A DNA stretch of 64,000 bases from Micromonospora sp. NBRC 110009 (GCF_030518795.1 NZ_CP130427.1:6572001-6636000), one strand, 5' to 3'. Positions 52,968 through 61,931 are shown, counted from the stretch's first letter. Numbers and translations are program-made. The notes: generated from the letters alone by a model not told the origin.

Positions 52968-54534
52968 GGATGTTGACCAGCCAGACGGCGTTGGACTGAA
53001 GGTTCTTTACCGACTTTGCGCCGACGAGGATCTGCGCCGACTGAATCAGCGGCATGATCGGCCCCGACTTGTTCATCGACTGCTGTATCTGCACGTACAG
53101 CGGTGCGCGCTGGTCGTCCTGGACGGTCGTCGCGGCCTGCTGACCCAGCGCCTCCAGCTGCGGGTCAGCGCCCTTGGCCCAGCCGGCGCGCAGGCCGACG
53201 AGCTGACCGGGCAGGAAGTTGAGGTAGTCGCTCGGGTCGGGGTAGTCCGGACCCCACTGCCACAGCCCCATCTCCTCCTTGCCGCCGCGGTAGGTGTCCA
53301 GAGCGGCCTGCACCGAGGCCGGCGCCAAGTTCACCGTGATGCCGACCTCCTTGAGGTTGGCCTGCACCCGGGCGGCGAGGTCGCCGAAGTTGAGTCCGTT
53401 CACCTGGACGTCACTCGGGTAGCTGAGCTTCACGGTGGGGTTCGACAGACCGGACGCGGCGAGCGCCGCCTTGGCCCGGTCCACGTCGCGGGTGACCGCG
53501 TCGCCACTCGACAGGGACCCGAGGAACATCGACGGCACGACACCCGGCGCCTGGACGGCCCCCTCACCGGCGAGGTCGATCAGGCCCTTGTAGTCGATGC
53601 CGTACCGGACGGCCTCCTGGAACTTCGGGTTGCTCGTGGTCTTGGAAATCGCGGGGTTGTTGTTGGTGAACGTGAAGAACACGTTGGGCGAGGCGCCGCT
53701 GACGACCTGTAGCTGGTCGAGGCCCTTCGCCTGGTCCGGCGAGAGGTCGACCGCAACCTGCGACTCACCCTTGACGACGTTGAGCCGCTGCACGTTGGCC
53801 TGCACGTTGCGGATGACGACCTTGGCGTACTTCGGCTTCTGGCCCCAGTACTTCTCGTTCGCGGTCAGCACCACCTGCGTGGTGGTGCTGTAGCTGTCCA
53901 GGACGTACGGCCCGCTGCCCTGCGACTTGGAGTTGAGGAAGGCCTCCGCGGTGTCGGACTTGTCCGCGCCGGCAGCGTCGCTACCGCCGTTCTGCTTGAC
54001 CACCTTGGAGTTGAGGATCCCCAGCGCCGGGTTCGGCACGATGAACGGCACCGCCGCGTTGGGCTTGTCGCTGGTGATCACCACGGTTGTCGCGTCCGGG
54101 GCGGTGACCGTGAGGCCGTCCATGAGGAACGACGGGTTGCCCTTGAGGTTCTTCACTCGGTTGAGGGAGAAGACGACGTCGGCCGAGGTGACCGGGGAGC
54201 CGTCGGAGAACTTCGCGTCGGTGCGGAGCTTGAACGTGTACGTCTTGCCGTCCGTGGACGGGCTGTAGGACTGGGCGAGGGCCGGGACCGGCTTCTTCAC
54301 ATCGCTGCCCTTGAAGGTCAGCAGCGTGTCGTAGATTGCCTGGTGGATCAGCAAGCCGGTCGGCTCGAACGTGCGGCCGGGGTCGGCGGTCTTGAGTTGG
54401 AACGCGTTGTCGATGACGAGCGTGCCGCCACCCTGCTGGCTGCTCGACGAGGACGTCGAGCCGCCGCCGCAGGCCGCGAGCGAGCCCACCAGCGCCAGGG
54501 CGGCCACGAGCGCCCCGGCAGACCGGATCTTCAT
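52954..54534 (-). CDS. oppA: Extracellular solute-binding lipoprotein, family 5 (peptide/nickel type)
   Basis: A 526-residue substrate-binding protein. The signal peptide has the lipobox LVGSLAAC (Cys near residue 22), so the protein is membrane-anchored. The family-5 fold shows FEPTGLLIHQAIYDTLLTF, YTFKLRTDAKFSDGSPVTSADVVFSLNRV, KNPK-type QEAVRYGIDYKGLIDLA and GLWQWGPDYPDPSDYLNF. It captures an oligopeptide-like or related amphiphilic ligand for OppBCDF. It is first in the operon, with a LacI-type operator 61-84 bases upstream of the start. Confidence 0.92.
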   Translation of the reverse strand: MKIRSAGALVAALALVGSLAACGGGSTSSSSSQQGGGTLVIDNAFQLKTADPGRTFEPTGLLIHQAIYDTLLTFKGSDVKKPVPALAQSYSPSTDGKTYTFKLRTDAKFSDGSPVTSADVVFSLNRVKNLKGNPSFLMDGLTVTAPDATTVVITSDKPNAAVPFIVPNPALGILNSKVVKQNGGSDAAGADKSDTAEAFLNSKSQGSGPYVLDSYSTTTQVVLTANEKYWGQKPKYAKVVIRNVQANVQRLNVVKGESQVAVDLSPDQAKGLDQLQVVSGASPNVFFTFTNNNPAISKTTSNPKFQEAVRYGIDYKGLIDLAGEGAVQAPGVVPSMFLGSLSSGDAVTRDVDRAKAALAASGLSNPTVKLSYPSDVQVNGLNFGDLAARVQANLKEVGITVNLAPASVQAALDTYRGGKEEMGLWQWGPDYPDPSDYLNFLPGQLVGLRAGWAKGADPQLEALGQQAATTVQDDQRAPLYVQIQQSMNKSGPIMPLIQSAQILVGAKSVKNLQSNAVWLVNIRELD

Positions 54535-54594
54535 GCGGGCCTCCAAAGGGCCGGAAACAGAAGGATTGCCGGGCGGACGTCCGGACCGCCGTGA

Positions 54595-54618
54595 GCAAAC
54601 GTTTCCACAACTTGCGCC
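54595..54618. promoter_or_regulatory. LacI-type operator upstream of the ABC operon
   Basis: GCAAACGTTTCCACAACTTG (54595-54614) continues to GCGCC and matches the site at 55767-55790 in 22 of 24 positions. GCAAACGTTT is the usual LacI/GalR half-pair. It lies between oppA and the end of the LacI-family gene, where it should repress the import operon. Confidence 0.75.
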
Positions 54619-54661
54619 ATGGCGAGAGTCGATGTCAAGAGCCCTCTCGCCAACCGGGAGG

Positions 54662-55681
54662 TCACGATTCGGCGACAGCGCACGAGTCGCGGACGACCAA
54701 CTGGGCGCCGACGCGGTACTCAGTCCACATGGCCCCATCGGCGCCGGGTTTCGCGGCGATCCGTTCGAGCAGGATGTTCACCGCGAGCTCACCCATCCGG
54801 GCGGCGTTGTTGTTCATCACCGTGATCGCCGGGTCCCACCACCGCAGCAGATCGGCGTCCTCGTAGCAGAGCACGCTCAGGTCGTCGGGAATCCGTACCC
54901 TGCGCTCACGCAGCGTCGGCAGCAGCCCGAAGGCCGATTCGTGATTGGTCACCAGCACGGCGGTCGGCCGCCGTCGCGCGGGAAGGGCGATCAGCCGCGC
55001 GACCGCCTGGACACCCGAGGCCGGCTCCAGCGGCCCCTGAAAGATCAGCTCGTCGCGGCAGGGCACGCCGGCCTCGTCCATGGCGAGCCGGTAACCGGCG
55101 AGTCGCTCGTAGCCCGACGTCACGGCCGACGGGCCAGCCACCAGGGCGATTCGGCGATGGGACAGGCCCAGTAGGTACCGGGTGGCCTCCCGGGCACCCT
55201 CGAGGTCGGCTCCCAGCACGCAGTCGCCGGCGGGCTGCCGGGGCTGCCGGGCGAGGTGGACCGTGGGGATGCCGGTGGCCCGTAACTGCTCGACGGCGGT
55301 GGCATCAGATCCCACGACGATGACGCCGTCGACGTTGTGGTCGCGCAGCGTCTCCACGTACGCCCGTTCCTCCTCGACGTCGCCTCCCGTGATGCACAGG
55401 ACCAGGTGGTACCCGGACAGCTTGAGCCGGTTGTGCACGACCTCGGCGATGGCATGGAACGACGCGTTCACGAGGTTCGTGACGACCAACCCGATCAGCC
55501 GGGAGTGACTCGTGCGCAGACCGCGGGCGAGCGCGTTGGGACGGTAGCCGAGGTCCTCCGCCACCCGGCGGACCCGCTGCCGGGTGGCGTCGCTGACCCG
55601 CCCTGACCCGGACAGCGCCCGGGAGGCCGTGCTGAGGGAGACCCCACTCACCGCCGCGACCTGGCGAAGGTCCACCACCAC
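54662..55681 (-). CDS. LacI-family transcriptional regulator
   Basis: A 339-residue repressor: the N-terminal helix-turn-helix VDLRQVAAVSGVSLSTASRALSGSGRVSDATRQRVRRVAEDLGYRPNALARGLRTSHSRLIGLVVTN is the signature of LacI/GalR. A periplasmic-binding-type effector domain follows. Three in-frame GTG codons (55681, 55678, 55675) lie after GGGAGAGGA; 55681 is given. It is transcribed away from the amidohydrolase and toward the ABC operon, with matching operators on both sides. The effector is probably the transported substrate or its breakdown product. Confidence 0.9.
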   Translation of the reverse strand: MVVDLRQVAAVSGVSLSTASRALSGSGRVSDATRQRVRRVAEDLGYRPNALARGLRTSHSRLIGLVVTNLVNASFHAIAEVVHNRLKLSGYHLVLCITGGDVEEERAYVETLRDHNVDGVIVVGSDATAVEQLRATGIPTVHLARQPRQPAGDCVLGADLEGAREATRYLLGLSHRRIALVAGPSAVTSGYERLAGYRLAMDEAGVPCRDELIFQGPLEPASGVQAVARLIALPARRRPTAVLVTNHESAFGLLPTLRERRVRIPDDLSVLCYEDADLLRWWDPAITVMNNNAARMGELAVNILLERIAAKPGADGAMWTEYRVGAQLVVRDSCAVAES

Positions 55682-55764
55682 GCCGTCCTCTCCCGGCACC
55701 ACACCATGATCCCACGGCTGTGGCGCGCCTCGATGGCGCTGGCTATGCTGCTTCCGCGCCCGCT

Positions 55765-55790
55765 GCGCAAACGTTGCCACAATTTGCGCC
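55765..55790. promoter_or_regulatory. LacI-type operator upstream of the amidohydrolase gene
   Basis: GCGCAAACGTTGCCACAATT at 55765-55784, continuing TGCGC, forms a palindrome with GCGCAAA and TTTGCGC half-sites 11 bases apart. It shares 22 of 24 bases with 54595-54618. It lies between the lacI gene and the divergent amidohydrolase and could control both. Confidence 0.75.
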
Positions 55791-55861
55791 GCAAGGCGAA
55801 TGTGCACGGGGTTCAAGCGCTCACACGAGGTGGACGGCGCCGAGGGGCGGAGGGTCAGGGC

Positions 55862-57121
55862 ATGAATCGCGGATCGTCGGGCTCCGTCGTACTCGTGAAC
55901 TGCACGGTGGTCGATGGTCGGGTGGCCGACGGGACAGCGCCGCTGAGCGACGCGGCAGTCTGGATCGAGGGCGAGCGCATCGCCGCAGTGGGCCCGGCCT
56001 CGGACGTGGTCCCGATGGCGCGGAGCGCTGGTGACGTGGAACAGATCGACCTGGCGGGCGGGTACCTCACCCCCGGGTTGGTGAACATGCACACCCACCT
56101 GTCGCTGTCCCTGCCTGGCAGCGGCGGCGGCGAGGTGAAGAGCATGAACGCCCACGAGCTGGCCCTGTACATGGCCGATGGAGCCCGGCGAACCCTGCTC
56201 AGCGGGGTGACGACGGTCCGCTGCGTCGCCGAGAAGGACCATGCGGACTTCGCGCTACGCAGCGCGATCCGGGCGGGGCGGGTGGCCGGACCACGCATCT
56301 TCACCGCCGGCCGAGCCCTCGTCTGCACCGGCGGTCACGGCCACGAGTGCGGTGATACGCTCGAATGCGACGGTGCGGACGAGTTCCGCCGTGGGGTGCG
56401 CAGCCAGATCAAGGCCGGAGCCGACCTGATCAAAGTGATGATCTCCGGGGGCATCGCCGGCGAGCACGAGGCAATCCACACGCCACAGCTGTTCGCCGAC
56501 GAGATGGCTGCTGTGATCGAGACGGCGCACGCCTGGGGGCGGCGGGTCACCGCGCACGCCGGACCGGCATCGGTCATCGCCGAAGCGGTCCGGCTCGGCT
56601 TGGACTGTGTGGAACACGGTTACCAACTGACCCCCGAGGTGGCCGCCGACATGGCGGAGCGGGGCACCGCCCTGGTGCCCACGCTGCTGGTCACCCGGTG
56701 CAAGGAGTTCTTCGACGACCTGGGCGTCCCGGACTGGATGCAGCGCCGGTCCCTCGATGCCGGCCCGCGCCACCTGGAGAGCTACGCCACCGCGGTGAAG
56801 GCCGGGGTGGAGGTGCTACTCGGCAGCGACATGCCTCCGTTCTGGAACTTCGAGGGCACCAGCGCCTCAGTCCGGGAGCTCGAGTACATGTCCGAGGGCG
56901 GCATCGGCCCGGCCCGCGCCCTCTACGCCGGCACCCTCGGTCCGGCCCGCTGGCTGGGCGCCGAGGCCGACCTCGGCGCCGTCGAGCCCGGTCGGTTCGC
57001 CGACCTGATCGCCATGGACGCCGACCCGTCGCAAGACACCTCGGCATTCCGTGGAGTGCGCTGGATCATGAAGGGCGGCCGGGTCGTTCGCGACGACCTC
57101 GCCGGATGGAGCGCATGGTGA
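55862..57121 (+). CDS. Metal-dependent amidohydrolase (prolidase / imidazolonepropionase-like)
   Basis: A 419-residue amidohydrolase. Metal ligands are visible in YLTPGLVNMHTHLSLSLPG (HxH near residue 76), the Lys of GADLIKVMISGG (near 190), RVTAHAGPASVIAEAVRLGLDCVEHG (two His near 233 and 254) and LLGSDMPPFW (Asp near 322). This pattern belongs to the Sgx9260-like/Xaa-Pro dipeptidase amidohydrolase group, which cleaves N-acyl or carbamoyl amino acids or proline dipeptides. ATG 55862 is at the conserved start. It shares a LacI operator with the neighbouring ABC operon, so it probably acts on the imported compound. Confidence 0.85.
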   Translation: MNRGSSGSVVLVNCTVVDGRVADGTAPLSDAAVWIEGERIAAVGPASDVVPMARSAGDVEQIDLAGGYLTPGLVNMHTHLSLSLPGSGGGEVKSMNAHELALYMADGARRTLLSGVTTVRCVAEKDHADFALRSAIRAGRVAGPRIFTAGRALVCTGGHGHECGDTLECDGADEFRRGVRSQIKAGADLIKVMISGGIAGEHEAIHTPQLFADEMAAVIETAHAWGRRVTAHAGPASVIAEAVRLGLDCVEHGYQLTPEVAADMAERGTALVPTLLVTRCKEFFDDLGVPDWMQRRSLDAGPRHLESYATAVKAGVEVLLGSDMPPFWNFEGTSASVRELEYMSEGGIGPARALYAGTLGPARWLGAEADLGAVEPGRFADLIAMDADPSQDTSAFRGVRWIMKGGRVVRDDLAGWSAW

Positions 57122-57303
57122 CCGCGGACTGGTTTGGGCAGCTAGGCTCGGTCGGGGCGGGGCTGACACGCCGACCCAAGTCCGCCTCTTCGAATCGATG
57201 GCCGCAATGCAGCGGCATCCGACAACATGCGATCACCATGCCGCGATCGATCGGTGAGCCATAGGCAGACGTCGAGAACCCGGTGTTCGCGTCAGGATGT
57301 GAT

Positions 57304-57327
57304 GCCGCCGCGAACTGCGGTGGCGGC
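57304..57327. terminator. Hairpin between convergent genes
   Basis: GCCGCC at 57304 pairs with GGCGGC at 57322-57327, strengthened by inner CGC/GCG pairs. It lies between the ends of the amidohydrolase (57121) and the LLM gene (57330), directly after the latter's stop. It would serve as a terminator for the minus-strand operon. Confidence 0.4.
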
Positions 57328-57329
57328 AG

Positions 57330-58331
57330 CTACCGGCGGAGCATAGGCAGCACCGCACCACCGAGCAGGTCCACTCCACGTTGGTCCTCGAGTCCGTGCG
57401 GGGTGCCGAACTCGACCCTGCGCACCCCGGCGTCGATGAGAGCCTGCGCCTGGGCGGCCACCTGCTCCGGCGTACCGGAGACGGCGAACAGGTCGAGCAC
57501 ATCGTCCGGCACAAGGCGACCAGCCGCCTCGTGCTGACCGGCGTCGACGAGGGCTCTGACCCGGTCCAACAGGTCGCTCGGGAGCTCCACCGTGGGGTCC
57601 AGGTCGGCGACGACGGCAAGGTACATCGCGACCTCGGTGCGCGCCCTGGCTCGGGCGGCCGGGCCGTCACTGTCGACGACGGTGACCGCGCCGAACACGA
57701 TCCCGACATCGTCGACGCGGCGGCCGGCCCGCTCGGTGCCGACTCGCACCCGGTCGCGGATGACGGAGACCATGGCGGGGTTGGCGCTCCCACCGACCTT
57801 GATCTCGTCGGCGATCCGGCCGGCGAGCGCGGCACCCTTCGGGCCCCAGGCACCGATCAGCAACGGCGGATCAGGGCGGTGCACCAGGTAGCGCAGGGCG
57901 GTGTCCGGGGCGAGCCGGAACACCTGGCCGTCGAAGCCGCTGGTGTCACCGCGCAGCAGCCGGTAGACGACCTGCGCCGCCTCATGCAGCACCGTCAGCG
58001 GCCGGGGCTGCTCCAGGCCGACGGCACCCAGCCAGGTGCCCCGGGCCAGCCCGAGGTACGCACGGCCGTGCGACGCCAGGTCGAGCGCGGCCACCTGGCC
58101 GGCGATCTCGTACGGAGCCATCGAGTACGGGTTCAGGCAGGCCGCGCCGAGCCGCACGCGCTCGGTGGCGGCGGCCATCTCCAGCAGGGGGAAGATGGGC
58201 GGTTGATACATCAGGTCACTGAACACGGTCAGCACGTCGAAGCCGGCCTGCTCCGCATTACGCGCCAACCGCCCATAGTCCCCCGCCCGCTTGTCGCTCT
58301 GCAGGCCCAGACCGAACTCCACCGCGCTCAC
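57330..58331 (-). CDS. LLM-class F420-dependent oxidoreductase
   Basis: A 333-residue luciferase-like protein: VEFGLGLQSDKRAGDYGRLARNAEQAGFDVLTVFSDLMYQPPIFPLLEMAAATERVRLGAACLNPYSMAPYEIAGQVAALDLASHGRAYLGLARGTWLGAVGLEQPRPL and PPLLIGAWGPKGAALAGRIADEIKVGGSANP are typical of actinobacterial F420-linked enzymes. It is the last gene of an XRE-cupin, TIGR04076, LLM operon (19-base gap upstream). It resembles but is not identical to the LLM protein at 45568. The redox substrate is unknown. Confidence 0.88.
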   Translation of the reverse strand: MSAVEFGLGLQSDKRAGDYGRLARNAEQAGFDVLTVFSDLMYQPPIFPLLEMAAATERVRLGAACLNPYSMAPYEIAGQVAALDLASHGRAYLGLARGTWLGAVGLEQPRPLTVLHEAAQVVYRLLRGDTSGFDGQVFRLAPDTALRYLVHRPDPPLLIGAWGPKGAALAGRIADEIKVGGSANPAMVSVIRDRVRVGTERAGRRVDDVGIVFGAVTVVDSDGPAARARARTEVAMYLAVVADLDPTVELPSDLLDRVRALVDAGQHEAAGRLVPDDVLDLFAVSGTPEQVAAQAQALIDAGVRRVEFGTPHGLEDQRGVDLLGGAVLPMLRR

Positions 58332-58350
58332 ATGTCTCCTAGCTTCGCTC

Positions 58351-58695
58351 TCAGGTCAGGTCAGCCGAGTTCATCCGGCGTCGGCAGGTGCGCTCCACCC
58401 GCATGATCAACCGCTCCTCCGGATCGGGGCAGGCGAACAGCGAGTCCTGGGCCAGCCAGTCCCCGGCCGCCAGGTCCCGCTGTTTCGCCGCAAGAAACGG
58501 CAGCACCGACGCCAGTGCGTACACGCAGAAGTGCCGGCCCTCGGGCAGCCGGAGGTGGGCGCTGTTGGCGAGCTCGAACCAGTCGCCGACCTGCATCCCG
58601 CACACCGAGCGGCCCTCGATCCGCTCCACAAGGACTCGCAGGTCGTAGAGCTCCATGTCGCCGCCGGCCCCGGTGTCCGGCTGGTTCTCGGTCAT
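58351..58695 (-). CDS. TIGR04076-family protein
   Basis: A 114-residue protein: MELYDLRVLVERIEGRSVCGMQVGDWFELANSAHLRLPEGRHFCVYALASVLPFLAAKQRDLAAGDWLAQDSLFACPDPEERLIMRVERT. The two Cys with the RLPEGRHFCVYALASVLPFL motif fit the TIGR04076 pattern; function is unknown, but members often neighbour redox enzymes. The first 13 residues are not conserved, so MELYD may be the true start. It lies between the LLM gene and the XRE-cupin gene in the same direction. Confidence 0.8.
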   Translation of the reverse strand: MTENQPDTGAGGDMELYDLRVLVERIEGRSVCGMQVGDWFELANSAHLRLPEGRHFCVYALASVLPFLAAKQRDLAAGDWLAQDSLFACPDPEERLIMRVERTCRRRMNSADLT

Positions 58696-58723
58696 GCCGC
58701 TTCCCTTTCCGCAGCGCCGACGG

Positions 58724-59260
58724 TCACGGCGTCGGCGGGTTGATGGCCAGCACGATCTCGGTGGACGTGTCCGACGTGTTGCGGTACCGGTGTGGCTGGT
58801 TGGAGTCGAGGGTGACGCTCTCGCCGGCGACGACGGTGTACGTCGCCCGGTCGACCTCGACGGTCAGCGTGCCCGAGACCACGTACGCGCACTCCACGGA
58901 CGGATGGCTCCACAGCTCCTGGCTGGAAACCTCCCCGGGGGCGAGGATCGCGTGCAGCACCTCGAGCTGGCCGTTACCCGGGGTGAGCCGCTCGTACCGG
59001 ATCTGCCCGTTGGGTGCGCCGAGGCTCATCCGCTCCCCCGGCCGGCTGATCCAGACCGACGGCGCGGCGGGGTCCGCGAACAGCGACGCGACCGACTCGC
59101 CGAAAACCGTGGCGAGCCGGCGCAGGGTCGCCAAGCTCGGCTCGGTGACGCCACGCTCGATCTGGCTGAGCAGCGTCGGCGACACTCCCGCCTCGCCGGC
59201 CAGGGTGCGCAGGCTCAGGCCACGGGCGGTGCGCAACTCGTGCAGTCGGTCCCCGATCAC
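58724..59260 (-). CDS. XRE-cupin transcriptional regulator
   Basis: A 178-residue protein with an N-terminal helix-turn-helix (IGDRLHELRTARGLSLRTLAGEAGVSPTLLSQIERGVTEPSLATLRRLATVFG) and a C-terminal cupin with the metal-type motif PSVECAYVVSGTLTVEVDRATYTVVAGESVTLDSNQPHRYRN. GTG 59260 is preferred because the family begins at IGDRL and GGAGGGGG lies about 8 bases upstream. It heads the operon with the TIGR04076 and LLM genes and probably senses a small ligand that links them with the ABC locus. Confidence 0.88.
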   Translation of the reverse strand: MIGDRLHELRTARGLSLRTLAGEAGVSPTLLSQIERGVTEPSLATLRRLATVFGESVASLFADPAAPSVWISRPGERMSLGAPNGQIRYERLTPGNGQLEVLHAILAPGEVSSQELWSHPSVECAYVVSGTLTVEVDRATYTVVAGESVTLDSNQPHRYRNTSDTSTEIVLAINPPTP

Positions 59261-59544
59261 CTGGCACCCCCTCCCCCGTCTCGCAGCCGATACATGCAGC
59301 CTCACTGCATAGCTGGCACTGGACGATAGGGACGTGCGACGTGGACGTCAACCAGTCACGGCTCGGGACTCACGGGTCTTGACGGGCGACACCAGTAGGC
59401 CTAGCGTCGCGACTCATCGTGCAGTAACGCTGCACAGGCGGGTGACGGCGGCCGTACCGCCGCTCGGACTTGCAGGAGAGCCATGGCATCGCTCGATCCC
59501 CCCGAGCAGGCCCCGGCGCCTCGATCCATGGTCCACCGGTAGGG

Positions 59545-60010
59545 ATGGCCCGGCGGGTGATCCGCGACCTGGAGCCATATCGGCCGATGTTTGTCGAGGA
59601 GCCGGTCCTCCCCGAGTACCTGCACGGCTCCGCGACGTTGTCGAGTCGACCACGGTTCCCATCGCTGCGGCGAGCGGCTGCACAGCCGAGCCGACTTCCT
59701 GCCCGCGCTCCAGAGCGGAATCGCAGTCGCGCAGCCCGACCTGGCCCACTGCGGCGGCATCTCGGAAGGCCGGCGGATCGCGTCCCTCGCCGAGGTGTAA
59801 GACGTGCTGATGGCCCCACACTGCCCCCTCGGGCCAATCGCGCTCGCCGCATCGCGCCAGGTGGCCTTCGCGGCCCCGAACCTGCTCATCCACGAACAGA
59901 GCCTGGACATGCACTACAACACGAACGCCGACCTGCTCGACTACCTGGTAGACCCCAACGTCTTCCGCTTCCCCGACGGCCACTGCCTGCGTCCGACCCA
60001 GACGGCGGCG
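59545..60010 (+). pseudogene. Decayed D-galactonate dehydratase / enolase-superfamily gene
   Basis: Three frames combine into the C-terminal half of a DgoD-like protein. MARRVIRDLEPYRPMFVEEPVLPEYLHG comes first, then (after a frameshift near 59640) VVESTTVPIAA, then (after a second near 59670) GERLHSRADFLPALQSGIAVAQPDLAHCGGISEGRRIASLAEV. A stop at 59798 replaces the usual Tyr, and DVLMAPHCPLGPIALAASRQVAFAAPNLLIHEQSLDMHYNTNADLLDYLVDP follows in the same frame. The N-terminal domain is missing. At least three disabling lesions mark old decay. Confidence 0.85.
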
Positions 60011-60025
60011 TCGCTGGGAGACGGT

Positions 60026-61306
60026 TCACCGAGCGGGGACGCTGTCCCGTACGGCGGAGTGCGGGTGCGGGTCCGGTGCTGCTGGCTCCGTGCGCAGCCA
60101 CAATCTCGCTGCGCACGCCGCTACCACGATCATGGCGATACCTGTGCCGGTCAGTGTCTGGCGGGCTCCCAGGGCTGCGGTGAGAGGGCCGCCCAGCGCC
60201 GCCCCGATAGGCGCGGCTGTTAGGAGAATGGCTGCGCGTAGGGCGAGGACGGTGGTCAGCAGGGCCGCAGGAGTGACGTTCTGGAACAGGCTAAAGCTCA
60301 GGGCGCTGTACGGGCCGTAGATCACACCGCCTACGGCGAAACCAACCAGGGAGAACGCGGCGGGTGCGTGAAATGCGAAGGGCAGCATGGCAAGACCGTG
60401 GCCAGCGATGACGCACAGCAGGACCGGCCACAATGGCAATTCCCGCACGGCGCCGACGGCCATTGCACCGACGGCCGCACCTACGCCGAAGGCTGCCCAG
60501 TACAGTCCGAGCACATCCGCTCCGGCGTGGAGAGTCTCGCTGATAAACAGCGGCAATGCGACCTCGATCGGTCCGTAGGCCAGGTTGAAAAGCCAGGTCA
60601 TCGTGAGAAGGCCGAGCAGTTCGGGACGGGCGCGTAGAACGCCTAGCCCATCACCGAGCCGGACCTCGGCAGCCGGGATAACTGGGTTCTGCTCGTTCGG
60701 CTCAGCCAAGCGCCCGGCCTGTACCGCTAGCCAGGCGAAGGACAAAGCATCCAGACCTATTATCCAGGCCGGGGCGACCGCTACGGTCAGGATTCCGGCG
60801 AGCGCTGGGCCAACGATCGTGGAAACCCAGGCGCTCGTGCTGAGCAGAGCGTTGGCGGCGAGCCGCCGGTCGCCGGGGAGAAGCTGGGCAACCAAGGCGT
60901 ACTTCGCGCTGCCGCCCCAAGCGTGCAGCAGGGACGATCCCGCGAGAAGGGCGATGTACAGGGCGGGGTGCAGTCTGCCGATCGCCCAGGTGACGGGAAT
61001 GCAGCCCAGGAATGCCGCGCGTGTCCAGGCGTCCGTCTGGATCAAGCGCTGTGTGGGGAGCCGACGCAGCCATCGGCCCAGTAGCAATGCACCGGCGGCC
61101 CCCGGCAGGATGTAGGCGGCGACCGCGGCTCCGATGAGCGGGCCCGACGCGCCGGGCGGGGCGATCTGCAACGCCAGCCATGCCACTGCTACAACGCTCA
61201 TCCCATCTCCGAGGTCCGACACCGCGAGCGCGGGCAGTAGTCGCCGGAACGGGCGGCAGGCGAAGAGAGACCTGTAGCCGCGAGGCTGCGGGCGTGCTGA
61301 AATCAT
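60026..61306 (-). CDS. MFS transporter
   Basis: A 426-residue transporter with about 12 hydrophobic helices in two six-helix halves, e.g. MSVVAVAWLALQIAPPG, LIGAAVAAYILPGAAGALLLG, LLGLLTMTWLFNLAYGPIEVALPLFI and SLVGFAVGGVIYGPYSALSFSLFQNVTPAALLTTVLALRAAILL. It resembles Enterobactin exporter/DHA3-type MFS proteins. ATG 61306 is chosen because homology begins at YRSLFACRPFRRLLPALAVSDLGDGM. It probably exports a drug or metabolite; no partner gene is visible. Confidence 0.85.
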   Translation of the reverse strand: MISARPQPRGYRSLFACRPFRRLLPALAVSDLGDGMSVVAVAWLALQIAPPGASGPLIGAAVAAYILPGAAGALLLGRWLRRLPTQRLIQTDAWTRAAFLGCIPVTWAIGRLHPALYIALLAGSSLLHAWGGSAKYALVAQLLPGDRRLAANALLSTSAWVSTIVGPALAGILTVAVAPAWIIGLDALSFAWLAVQAGRLAEPNEQNPVIPAAEVRLGDGLGVLRARPELLGLLTMTWLFNLAYGPIEVALPLFISETLHAGADVLGLYWAAFGVGAAVGAMAVGAVRELPLWPVLLCVIAGHGLAMLPFAFHAPAAFSLVGFAVGGVIYGPYSALSFSLFQNVTPAALLTTVLALRAAILLTAAPIGAALGGPLTAALGARQTLTGTGIAMIVVAACAARLWLRTEPAAPDPHPHSAVRDSVPAR

Positions 61307-61344
61307 GCGGTGACCCAAGCAGTTCAACTGGGCTTGAAGTCAAT

Positions 61345-61739
61345 GAGGTGTTGGACTCCCGGCGCCGTGCCTGGCCGCGCTCCGACAGCACAAGCTCATG
61401 CAAGAGGCGGAGCGGAAGACCATGGGCGACAGATGGCAAGACTTCGGCCTGGTCTTCACCACCAGCCTCGGTACACCGATCGAGCCCGCATCCTCAACAG
61501 GCACTTCGTCCGGCTCCTGGACCATGCCGGGCTCCGCCGAGTCCGGTTCCATGATCTACGCCACTCGTGCGCGACGTTGCTCTACGAGCAGGGCGAACCG
61601 ATCGAGAAGATCCAGGACGTGCTGGGGCAGCTCCCCGACCATCACGAAGCTGATCTACGTTGAGGTGACCCGGCAGGCCCAGCGGCCGACCACAGACAAG
61701 CTGGGTTATCTGTTCGAGGGCCTGACAGTGAGGATGTAG
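61345..61739 (+). pseudogene. Decayed tyrosine recombinase (integrase), C-terminal part
   Basis: Fragments in two frames restore the catalytic end of an actinomycete element integrase: KLMQEAERKTMGDRWQDFGLVFTTSLGTPIEP, then RILNRHFVRLLDHAGLRRVRFHDLRHSCATLLYEQGEPIEKIQDVLG (the HxxR motif HDLRH), then SSPTITKLIYVEVTRQAQRPTTDKLGYLFE, ending at 61739. Frameshifts lie near 61485 and 61630. The final Tyr region is present but the N-terminal domains are missing. It points at the tRNA-Lys scar 63 bases beyond, the usual int-att arrangement. Confidence 0.85.
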
Positions 61740-61761
61740 GGGTGGGGTCACAGAAAGGGGG

Positions 61762-61790
61762 TCAGGGCCGGTCTGAACGACCGGCCCTGA
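61762..61790. terminator. Perfect hairpin between integrase remnant and tRNA scar
   Basis: TCAGGGCCGGTC at 61762-61773 pairs fully with GACCGGCCCTGA at 61779-61790 across a 5-base loop (TGAAC). Such 12-bp GC hairpins commonly follow tRNA genes in actinomycetes. It would end transcription from either side. Confidence 0.75.
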
Positions 61791-61802
61791 AGGTGTTACT
61801 CC

Positions 61803-61847
61803 TGGTGCGCCGCCAGGGACTCGAACCCCGAACCCGCGGATTAAGAG
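61803..61847 (-). other. tRNA-Lys(CTT) 3'-half, attachment-site scar
   Basis: Read on the minus strand: CTCTTAATCCGCGGGTTCGG, then GGTTCGAGTCCC and GCGCACCA. This is the anticodon loop with CTT, the variable region, an intact T-arm and the acceptor end of tRNA-Lys. The sequence 5' of the anticodon has no D-arm or acceptor strand, so it is a 45-base att copy and not a tRNA gene. The neighbouring integrase remnant supports an integrated element end. Confidence 0.85.
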
Positions 61848-61931
61848 AAGAGCGTGGATGCCGGGTCAGAGGACCGGGTGCCTGGTCGCACCGTCGGGGC
61901 GTGTCGGCTGCTGTCGTTCGTGGCGGACCCG

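Noticed and set aside
61803..61847. Functional tRNA-Lys gene
   Set aside because: No acceptor 5' strand or D-arm is found upstream of the anticodon on the minus strand; only the 3' half is present.
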